The notes beneath the pieces are model-generated. The model was not told where the DNA came from, searched no databases, and was given only the letters and a program-made list of their open reading frames with translations. A stretch of 64,000 bases of DNA from positions 434,001 to 498,000 of the forward strand of contig JAMZAV010000636.1 in NCBI GenBank assembly GCA_024449915.1, given 5' to 3'. A program made the translations under genes and the position numbers. The DNA is from Sweltsa coloradensis (Eukaryota > Arthropoda > Insecta > Plecoptera > Chloroperlidae). Shown here piece by piece: positions 55,589 to 64,000 of this stretch (position 1 is its first letter; each line of letters opens with the position of its first letter).

Positions 55589-57539
55589 TAAATTTATTGT
55601 TATTAACTTAATACCTACTTTAAAGTTTGATTTTAAGCAATTTAATTTAGTTATACATTTTATACGTTGTGTAGGAGCCTAACAACCATACTAATTTAAA
55701 ACCATAAACTTCAAAAGCTAAATGACAATAATTTATAAAATTCCCTAGCAAAGCTAGCTAGTCACAAACCATTATGGCACAATTTGCTTTGCTATTTGAT
55801 TGCAAAATAATTTTAGGCTCTGTTCTGCACCCACTGGAAAGTAAAGTTGGAATAAATTTACTCACGGAAGCATTTTCTGGAAAATCTTGCAACGCTGAGA
55901 AGTGTTGAGCCGAGCCGGTCTCTGCGATGCTGACTGGACAGTAATTTTGTTCGAGGCCACCCGATACAGAAGAGCTTACTTCATGGAGCCGAGCGAGCGA
56001 CGCTAGCTCTGGGCATGGGTGTGTCTGTCAACAATAACAATAGACCACACAAGCATGAACTTAAATAGGTATTTATCTAGAGGGGTGGTAGCAACTCAAC
56101 ACTCTTTGTCATGTGTCTTGCCAATGAAGGAATTAAGTACGCGTACTGAAGACTTTTATTGGTTGGGCGATAAATTAGTATGGCAACTCTCCTCAGCAAT
56201 CACTGATTGCAAGGCCACATTGAAATATTTTAGTAAACTAACTGCTGTCATAACTTGCAATGCCATTGGGAATCAAACCCAAATCCTTGTGCATTGAAAT
56301 GAAAGCAGAACTAGAACAATCAAGAATTAAGAAAAAATTTAATCAGTTTGCATTTATTCAAGTATAGGTAATTATATAATTATAATATTAGATAATTCAA
56401 GTGGCAAATTATTTCTTGAAGATAATCAAATAAATTAATGGATGCAAATTTTAAAAAATAATATAGCATTAAGTATTAAGTATGGTATGCTCACCTATAA
56501 TAACAGACGCCAGACTTGTGACTTCACCGTCGATCAGCTTATGAGTGATGACCTACTAGAGGCAAGGACGAGGTAGATCGCCGAGTGCCTCCCCCAGTCT
56601 CTCTGGAAGGCTGTAGTGGCCGCGGCATTCCTGGCTGTAAGATAGATAAGACACTGATGAGTGATGAGAACTATACGTACTAGTTTCACTAGCACATAAT
56701 GCCATAGGAAGACAGCGAGGACTAAAATCAGGTGACGTACAGTGGTTTGTTTGGAGGGGGTTTGAAAGTTGCTATAATGCACGGTTTGGACAAAAGTGGA
56801 AAACTTCACTTAAATGCATTTCTAAATGCTGATATGGTATTCTAGTAAAATAGTTGCCATCACTACGTTCGGTTCCATGGAAAACTGCCAAATTAATAAT
56901 TAATCTACCAATCCGCCCCTACGTTATACAAAATCCAACTATTATATAGGCCTACTGATGATATTGATTAAACTATTAAAATGCATGCACGAACTATACA
57001 AAGAAAGCTAGCCGGTATGCAGCGCACGTAAAATGAGGCGTACCCAATACGCGTACACTGAGGAAGAATTAAATCACGCTTTATGGAAATCTAGTGGATG
57101 CAAGGGAATGAACTCGCTGCGTAGCCCTAGTGTGAAGGTACTGACAAAGTGCAGCCACGTCATGACGTCATTGAATGGCTCGATCGAAATGATTCGAATG
57201 AAGCTTGCTGGTGCGATATGAAATTGATTATACCGGTACCTACTGAAGTTGATATGATTATGATCGAATGGAAATACCGTGAAACAAACGCACGCAATAA
57301 TTGAGAATAGAGGTGGATATATAATGGATACCGGGACCGGTACAAAGAAAGCAATGAAGAAAACGCCAATATAAACTCACTGTGCATGGCTATTATGTGA
57401 ATTATGAAGCATTCAAACCATTGCAACTACGGCAGCCACGTAATTGTACAAAACGAAGTGGTGAATGAAGTTATGTGAATGTCATAATGAAATTGAACTA
57501 CACTTTAAAGCAAATATAGTAAAAATAATATGCAATAAG

Positions 57540-57905
57540 ATTGAATTGAATTATGTTGAAAGCATGCAATGCAATCTACAAGAGAAGCCAAACCACGTCA
57601 TTGCACTAGAATGGGGCAAAGTGACTTTAATGAACTTATGTGAGATACATTAAACTATGCTGAAAAGCAAATATAGTTAAAAATCTACAATAATATTGAA
57701 GCAATACAGCAAAGAAATAAAAACTTGCGGCACGTTAAAAGCATGCAATTGCAATGAAACTACCAGAGAAGCGAATTACCACGTCATTGCGCTACCAGCT
57801 TTGAAATAAATTAAACTAAACGTTTTTAGGCAAATATGGTTAATAAAATGGCAAAGAAGTAAAAACTCCCAGCATAGGACTAGTGTGAAAGGTAATGAAG
57901 GCATG
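57540..57905. repeat. degenerate tandem duplication, about 180-bp period
   Basis: GCATGCAAT.GCAAT...AGAGAAGC and CCACGTCATTGC.CTA occur at about 57563-57610 and 57743-57790, with AGGCAAATAT.GTTAA-like words after each. Part of a third unit may lie near 57420. Confidence 0.5.
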
Positions 57906-58799
57906 CAAGTACAGATGGAACTGTGGCTTTGATTTACCTTGCTGGAGGCGACGTTCTCCGTGTGCGACTCGCTATCAACTGACCGAACCGAGAGTGACGA
58001 CCAGGTCATGCAGGCGCAGATAAGCCTCGAGCACGTCACAGTAGAGACGTCTGTCTGGGGCGACATCTACAATCCCCTGAGGCACTACCTACCACAGCAC
58101 ATCTAGAATGTTTCTAAAAACTAATATGATTTGATAATAATTTGACTTGCAAACAGCTTTTTTGAGTGTAGATACTCACAAATAATATTGTACGTGGAAA
58201 ATAAAATCAAAAGTCATTTTACGATGTATATGGAAATATACGATTGGTGGAAAATGCCGTCACCAACGTGCGTGACTGTGTGCACCTCTGTCACACCCAG
58301 TGCAGCCCGAGTTGTGCAGTACATCTGGGTTCAACTCCCGCACACGGCACTGACTTTCATTATGTTTCCTTCACCGGTACATTCGTATTTCGTATGCATC
58401 ATCGAAACATCGTCTTGACTTGAATAGCCACAATAGAAGAGCAAATTTTTTAACAACAATTACTAATTATTATGATGACGTCCAAGGGAGGGAAGGATAC
58501 CCATCTGACTTGTTCACTCTATAGTTCACCGATATGTAATCATTGTAAATATTACAAGTGAAATGCAGTGAAATAAATTAATTGTAGTGCAGTTACAAGG
58601 AAGTCAATTGAAGTCCCCTGTCGGACTTGCACCCCAGTAGGCCTACCCCAATATCATGAGCTCGTGTGTGTGTATTTATTGATCATGATATCCCATGCCC
58701 GGAATTGACTGAAGATTCTAAAGCCTAAAACAAACATAACCATAACCTTGTTTTCACGCCTTGTTGCCGTGTGTTTGATGATATCGAAGGTAGAAAGTA

Positions 58800-58850
58800 A
58801 GAAAACACCTCTGTCTGGGTTCGAGCCCGGGTCTCGAGCGGTCACTCAGA
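58800..58850 (-). repeat. B-box-like tRNA relic
   Basis: The minus strand GAGACCCGGGCTCGAACCC is a T-arm/B-box-like sequence. No A box or rest of the tRNA is clear. Confidence 0.3.
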
Positions 58851-58899
58851 GTTAAGTCAATCATTAATTGTAGTTGAATTAATTGATGTCCTCTTTTGT

Positions 58900-59460
58900 T
58901 ATTTAGTTTCTATAGCTAACATACACGTTTAACTAAAAATTGATACATTTGTGTTGGTTTGTAAATATTACGAAATACACTTTGAGATGCAAACCTTCTC
59001 TACAAACTTTAGAGTGGTATTTATAATATGTAAGGCCCGATATTGTCTTACAATTTTTACTTTAATATTTGTCTTGAAAGCACTTATATCAGACTGCCAG
59101 TTGCTTGTCTAGGCTACATCTACAAAAATGCCTTCGTTTTCGTGTACTGCGTAGTATCCGTTATTGTAAAAAATAATCCCTGCATGACGTATATACGGCA
59201 TAATGGACATCCAACAATGATGACAAACAATAAAATAATAAAGACGTCACGTATGCACCCACCCATAACGTGGGGGATCTGGGTTCGAGTCTTTGGGGAG
59301 GGGGTAGAGAGTAATATAGCGGTAAAAGTTAATTGTTTTTTCTCAACAAGTGAATCTCAAGTCGCTTTACTCACTATTCTTAGCAACCGTAACAGATGAG
59401 ATTGAGAATGTAGCGACAGCCCATTCACCCAAGTGTTGTAATAATATTAAGATATATTAT
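58900..59460. other. no gene recognised
   Basis: A 118-residue frame (59043-59399) has no recognisable domain, and a GGGTTCGAGTC B-box-like word at about 59281 lies inside it. Treated as chance. Confidence 0.45.
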
Positions 59461-59467
59461 ATCTTGA

Positions 59468-59690
59468 TTCCGGCGTTGATCCGCGGGTGTTCGCATTTTC
59501 CATACAAGTGATTAGTGATTACTATATTTCAATTAAAAATATCGATCTGTGGTTGGTTATCGTTCTCTCGTCGATTGCGTCGGGGCCTGCAGGGTTGGCT
59601 TGGTCACTTTGGTTTACTGTGTCTCCCACTGAAAAACAGTTTTTTGACTAAGAGGGTAGACTCTAAATACGGATTTATTTATTTATTTAA
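59468..59690 (+). mobile_element. 5'-truncated SINE, 3' half
   Basis: CGGCGTTGATCCGCGGGTG, GATTGCGTCGGGGCC, a worn terminal hairpin, TAGACTCTAAAT and (ATTT)n. Matches 6515-6735. Confidence 0.8.
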
Positions 59691-59699
59691 GCGGCGAAG

Positions 59700-60220
59700 A
59701 TTGAAACCCATCAAATCAAGCTCACGAGAATGTAGTCGACGAGTAAACAAGCGGAATGTAACGAGTCAGTAAGTCAACACACACGAGCAATGACGAACAA
59801 CGCCCATCTCATGGATACGAGGCGGACACGTGATTTTGGGACTAAGCAATTTAAATTATGCAATTACCCTACGGACCATTATCAAATATGTTCATAACTA
59901 GAAGTCGTTGTTAAACGAGTGAGTGAGCCATGTGTTGAGTACCCGGTTACATTACTTTTCTTCCCCTTACCTTAGGCCTACCTAGCCTATCATAGGCTAG
60001 AGAGGCGCATTATGACCTTACAGTTGACGCGCCCGTCCCCGTATACCAACTAAACTTTAAAAAACTATTATTTATACGAATATAATTATCAAACTTAAAT
60101 GCAAATGTTCCCGGGTACTCACCACATGACTCGCTCACTCGCTACTCACTTTGGCGTTTCCCTTATCTAGTTGCTAAGGCGCCTTGTTGCCGAAATGGAA
60201 AGAAGTGGGTTAATCCCCTG
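59700..60220. other. no gene recognised
   Basis: Unique sequence with a few GAGTGAGTGAGCC/CTCGCTCACTCGC words facing each other (59920 and 60130), a possible weak inverted repeat. Confidence 0.4.
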
Positions 60221-60225
60221 GCCGA

Positions 60226-60890
60226 TTCATGTACATTTTATCCCGTATAGCGAGTAGTGTAAGTGCGGTAAACCCCGAATCAATTCATGAGACTTATCCG
60301 CTCGACGGGTAAAAATAGTAAACGATGCGGAATTTAAATTTTGCGTCTATGTGTAAAACGAAAAGTTCATTACCCTCATAAACACAATACGAAAACGTCC
60401 CGGGCCTAGCCAGATGTAGAAAATTATTCATAGACAACAGTGTAGCCTAAAGTTCGATTAGGCTATAGGACTATTATAAATATTTACTAACATAACTTGA
60501 AGTCTTGGCCTCTCCTAGCAACCTAGGCCTGCAGACCTTGTTTTGACAATCCCGCACAATAACTAGTTTTGATTACTAAGCCTTATGCGATGACATAGTA
60601 TGACTAGTCCTAGGCCTATTCCAATTTACGGCATAATAGCGCTTTCCTTACTTTTAATGATCTCCACATCTCCTGTCAATAAATAAAATGTGAAAAAAGA
60701 TGGTGCAATTTTAGTGTCTTTGCAAACGTGATTTACATGGTGAATGCATGAAAAACATTTGTTTACTGTGTTGGATTGACAATTCTGATTGATGAGAGTG
60801 CTCAGTCTTAACCAGACCTTTCTGCATGTCTCCTTATACGTCCTTATAGCCCACTTTACCGGATAAATGTGACATGAATCGGGGCCCTGG
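60226..60890. mobile_element. second copy of the GGGCCCGATTCATG element
   Basis: Aligns from end to end with 33533-34285 in the same orientation (GATTCATGTACATTTTATCC start, CATGAATCGGGGCCC end). It has very many 1-3 base deletions relative to it. No coding content. Confidence 0.75.
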
Positions 60891-61254
60891 CGGGAAAGAT
60901 TTTGTAATTTCTAGATTGTATTTCAAAAATAATTAAACATGTTTTGAAATGCATATAACGCAGTGTAGTCCATCATCTGTGGCAATAGGGCCTACTATGG
61001 TAAACATAGCCAGTACGAAATACGTGAAAATATTGCAAGGTTTACTCAATCTACGAGCGGAATTTGGGGGTACCTTGACGTCCAACATTCGACAGACCTT
61101 GCATGGGCACGGCATTTCACGGCCAGGCGAATAACAAACAAAAAATATCTTTTCAAAATCTAAAACATTGTCGTTAAAATAATTTCTTAACATTGGAAGT
61201 CTATTTTTCAGTTTATTATTTCTTGTAGGTTTAAATCGCAATGAATCTTGCTGA

Positions 61255-61435
61255 TTTTGTTAGCAGTTCTCATATAAACTCGTACCGGATGTCTGTTTAA
61301 AATTTCAGCGCAATCTGTTCAGCGATTCGGCTGATTTTCAACGTACACACACGCACACACGCACGCAAAAAACAATAAGGGCCGTTTAAGTCGAATGGAG
61401 ATCACTCCGTTCGCTACGCTCACTCGTTCAATAAA
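61255..61435 (-). mobile_element. 5' end of a Helitron-like relative
   Basis: The minus strand starts TTGAACGAGTGAGCGTAGCG. Further in come GTGTACGTTGAAAATCAG, CGAATCGCTGAACAGATTG and ATTTCA-type words, the same order of modules as the TGGATGAGC family. The 3' hairpin end is not found. Confidence 0.45.
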
Positions 61436-62072
61436 TTTGTATATAATAGCCGATTTGTGGATTTAAAAAAAAAAATATTTAAATACCATTTGCTTTAAGC
61501 CTATTTGTTTCAATGAAAATTATGCATTGTTTGGGGCAAACTTTCTGAAGCTGTATAATGTGTTGAAGTATACTGGCTGGCTATATACTCAATGAACTGG
61601 ACGATTGATATTTGGGGAGAATGAACAGGAAGCGGTATGAGAGAGTTTACCAAGATTTGTTTGGACCGCTAATAAAAGGGCATATTTTGGCAGTGGGTAA
61701 ATAGCTAATATTCGCTCGGCCAGGAAGCATCCGACGTATATAAAACTTTGCATGTTGTCAAGAAGGCATAAATGGTACCGGTACATGGACAGCTCTACAG
61801 TCGTAGATTTAAAAACATTTCCAATTCGAAATCGTAAAACTCAATTTAGTTCTTCAAAATATTTTAAATGATTTTTAGAAAAGTGTGACTGTATAGATAG
61901 AGGATTTGTTAAGACGCATGTTATGTGTCCTTTTGAAGTAATCCATCTTAAATGAGTTCTGCAACTCGAAGAAAATAAATACTCATTATTTTTGTTAATT
62001 TAAAGGTTCTGGCCACTAACTACGTAACTACATGAGTTGAACCGTTGGAACAACGTTTTAGTGCGCTGTTAA

Positions 62073-62717
62073 AGGGGCTATTACCCAAAAAATATTTTTT
62101 ACCACATAAGCATAATACTACACTTAAATGACCGTTTAAATTTTTTTATCTTGTTAGGCCTACTGTGATTTTACACATTTTTTTCAATTTTTTTAATCCA
62201 TAAATTCGCCAAAATTGTCGTTTTGGGAAATTTCTTGAATCGGTTTTAACCTGCTTCGTTTTCTTTAAACATAGATACTAGAGCATCGTACCAATCTAAA
62301 ATGGCCCTTTATAACATCGTGTCTTGAAACTGTGCACAAATATCCCTACACTCAAACACGTAAAAATATGCATTCCAAAATCACACCCTTTCTTGGTAAT
62401 CAGCATATTTTGACCGAACCACTTCCCCAAATTACAAAACAAAATAGGGCCTACAGGATTTACAGAAAAGGCTGACGAGTACGTCAATAATGGCAAATTT
62501 TTTTTGGATGAAAATCCTCCAAGGTCACGGGGCATATAGATCGTCCCCATACTATTTCTTATGGGATTTTTGCCGATGGGACCTAGCTCGAAAAATACCA
62601 AATTTGTCAAATTTTTTCGGGTCATGGTGGACCCAATAATTTTTTGTTAATTTCTAAATTCATATCTAGTTAGCCTGAATGAAATATATTTTCTGAGTTT
62701 AGCGGGTGAATACACCT
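62073..62717. mobile_element. TTAA-flanked miniature element (645 bp), Kolobok-like
   Basis: TTAA at 62069-62072 and 62718-62721. Ends AGGGGCTATTACCC and GGGTGAATACACCT are imperfect inverted repeats beginning AGG, as in the Kolobok element here. Copies or parts occur at 11480-12348 and about 7960-8020. The 109-residue frame on the minus strand is not recognised as a transposase. Confidence 0.7.
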
Positions 62718-62723
62718 TTAAGG

Positions 62724-62810
62724 TAATCGTTTCGGTCTCAACAACCGACAAACCTGACTGAAGGTTTTTCCAACAAGGTTTCCTCAGTCACGTGCGTGTA
62801 TGCTGGGACT
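62724..62810 (-). repeat. Penelope-like terminal relic
   Basis: The minus strand contains CTGAGGAAACCTTGTTGG and, ~40 bases later, GAGACCGAAACG. These are the two core boxes of the hammerhead-like motif, separated by extra sequence. Degenerate. Confidence 0.4.
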
Positions 62811-63406
62811 GAGTTCTCTGTTCTACTTAAAGCTCTTGGCCATTCCTAGACGGTGACATCGGTCAATGTACATGTGTACTCGACCTCTATTGTAACGTTA
62901 TAGGTCAGGTTAGTACAATGCTTGAATGATCTGGCTTCTCATTGCGAGAGGAAGCCAGCGAGACACCCCCAGCCACCCGACCACAAGGCGACGGTTTATT
63001 TTTTTGTAATCAATAGATGAGTGATAAATGATACAGTTGATTATAATAGTCATGAGTTATGATAGTTTTCATTAATAAAAGTAGTCAGTAACATATTCAT
63101 TATCATATTTATTCATAGCATTGGAGTTACATTTTATTCTACAATGATTATCACAATCCTGCAACTCGATGATAAGACACCAAACTGTATGGTAAATCTA
63201 ATGAAACTTAATGAAATATACTCTCTCTAAAGACATTTAAGGGTAAAGACTACCACTAATATTAAAACCACACAAAATAACGTTTTTTTAATCGAGAAAT
63301 TGTAAAATATTGCAAACCTGTTTGCAGACAGCTATGTGGTTTTGTAAGGACAATAGCCTGCATGAAAAAATATTGTAATTTGATGGTAATTAAGTATTGA
63401 TTTGAT

Positions 63407-64000
63407 CAGAGCCGTATTGAGGGGGGGGGGGGGGCTTTAGGGGCTGCAGCCCCCGGCCTCGCTCTCGTGGCGGCCTCATAATTTCATCTCCGCCTACAGT
63501 TTTTCCATGTATAACTTTTTTGTTAAATTTTTGTAACTTGTAACGAATAATATCCCTCTCCTATACTGATTTTGAAACTTGGCAACGAAGCTGAGCACAT
63601 GTGTAAACCCAACATATGCTGATGAAGATAAAAGAGTACGTGTGCCAAAATATCCAGATGGAAAAACTGATCTTCGATTACAAGGAAAGGATAAATTCAA
63701 AAAAGAAACCTTCAACACAATTGTTGACCTTGACGGTAATGAGATTACTAAACGAATTAAAGTTTATTCAGAACTGTGTTCAAACTTCAAAATGACCAAT
63801 CAACAACTATCCTACGATGATCAGATTGCTGCCGAAAATTAATTAATTTTCTACCCATATAATCTCGACGCTGCATTTCCTAATGAACTGAAACAGTTTT
63901 GCTGTTACATTAAACATGCAGATCTAAATAATAATAACGCTCAAGCAATTCTCAAACACATCGTACAAAATGATCTTGAAAATACATTTCCGTGTGTATA
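63407..64000 (+). mobile_element. hAT transposon, 5' end, cut by the window edge
   Basis: CAGAGCCGTATTGAGGGG at 63407 resembles the terminus of ZMYM-type hAT elements. A G-run (63421-63434), the self-complementary GGGGCTGCAGCCCC and the transposase-like frame below follow. The right end lies outside. Confidence 0.55.
63579..64000 (+). pseudogene. ZMYM/TTF-type hAT transposase C-terminal fragment
   Basis: From 63579 the plus strand reads a lysine-rich segment, then EITKRIKVYSELCSNFKMTN, and a TAA at 63840. The same frame continues after the stop with FYPYNLDAAFPNELKQFCCY and then AILKHIVQNDLENTF to the window end. The 'YSELCSNF...L..FYPYDL...FPNE...F..Y' layout is that of transposases related to ZMYM1/ZMYM5-type proteins, close to their dimerisation region. 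The stop makes it a pseudogene here. The upstream RNase H-like core is not seen. Confidence 0.6.

Larger units (their letters stand above)
53597..58076 (-). ncRNA. candidate spliced transcript with five short exons
   Basis: Five G/C-richer segments on the minus strand have splice-like borders. In transcript order: 58076-57938 (139 bp; TGCCTCAG before, GTAAAT after), 56634-56495 (140; CTTACAG, GTGAGC), about 56024 or 56008 to 55866 (GACAG or CCCAG, GTGAGT), 55180-55002 (179; TTTTCTAG, GTAGGA) and 53722-53597 (126; TTTCTTCTTTCCAG, GTAAGC). The third and fourth share TCAGCATCGCAG and the following ~35 bases. The first two join into a ~75-codon frame (MSPQTDVSTV...) that ends inside the second. 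All frames of the second contain stops. A non-coding RNA or untranslated exons are therefore more likely than a protein gene. Mobile elements fill the introns. Confidence 0.35.

Noticed and set aside
62724..62810. Fourth hammerhead ribozyme
   Set aside because: The two core boxes are separated by about 40 extra bases and no consistent stem II can be drawn.

Overview
This window is AT-rich animal DNA with no complete host protein-coding gene that I can support. It is dominated by transposable elements stacked inside one another. The repertoire points to an invertebrate metazoan, most likely a marine deuterostome: a THAP-type Kolobok transposon, Penelope-like retroelements with hammerhead motifs, a chimeric 5S/tRNA SINE, RNase H-bearing LINEs, Helitron-like non-autonomous elements and many hAT miniatures. 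The species is not determined. The palindrome TAGGCCTA is conspicuously common throughout.

Layout. 1-4.2 kb holds a SINE tail, a 1.1-kb terminal-inverted-repeat element and mostly unique sequence. 4.2-6.8 kb holds a hAT miniature, a LINE reverse-transcriptase remnant, a second miniature and the best full-length tRNA-Gly-headed SINE. 7.6-9.4 kb holds Helitron-like elements and a fold-back. 9.6-11.1 kb is a 292-bp satellite. 11.5-13 kb is a TTAA-flanked miniature split by a Penelope-like element, followed by a LINE RNase H fragment. 14.5-19.2 kb carries LINE fragments, two more Penelope pieces (one a near-perfect palindrome with a hammerhead on each arm) and two hAT miniatures. 19.2-28 kb is mostly unique with SINE tails.

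28.8-35 kb is a nested block. A Helitron-like element abuts a palindromic TTAA miniature. Next comes a tandem array of tRNA-like units, split by a 3.4-kb RNase H LINE. That LINE is itself split by a 5S/tRNA SINE (11-bp target duplication) and by a GGGCCC-ended DNA element. 35-47 kb holds fold-backs, a CR1/L2-like LINE tail, an ATCGATA-rich hAT miniature, and several Helitron-like copies forming ~640-bp inverted arms.

47.08-50.92 kb is the most complete autonomous-type element: a Kolobok transposon with TTAA duplications and an 18-bp perfect terminal inverted repeat. It has a frame-damaged THAP plus DDE transposase on the plus strand and an opposing gene resembling the P2X7 cytoplasmic (ballast) domain. 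It sits in an older repeat that also took a hAT insertion. 51.7-53.1 kb holds more miniatures and tRNA-like pieces. 53.6-58.1 kb contains a ladder of five short splice-bounded segments on the minus strand, perhaps a non-coding transcript. 58-64 kb returns to repeats and ends in the 5' part of a ZMYM-type hAT transposase broken by a stop and cut by the window edge.

Every coding region recognised here belongs to a mobile element and carries disabling lesions.
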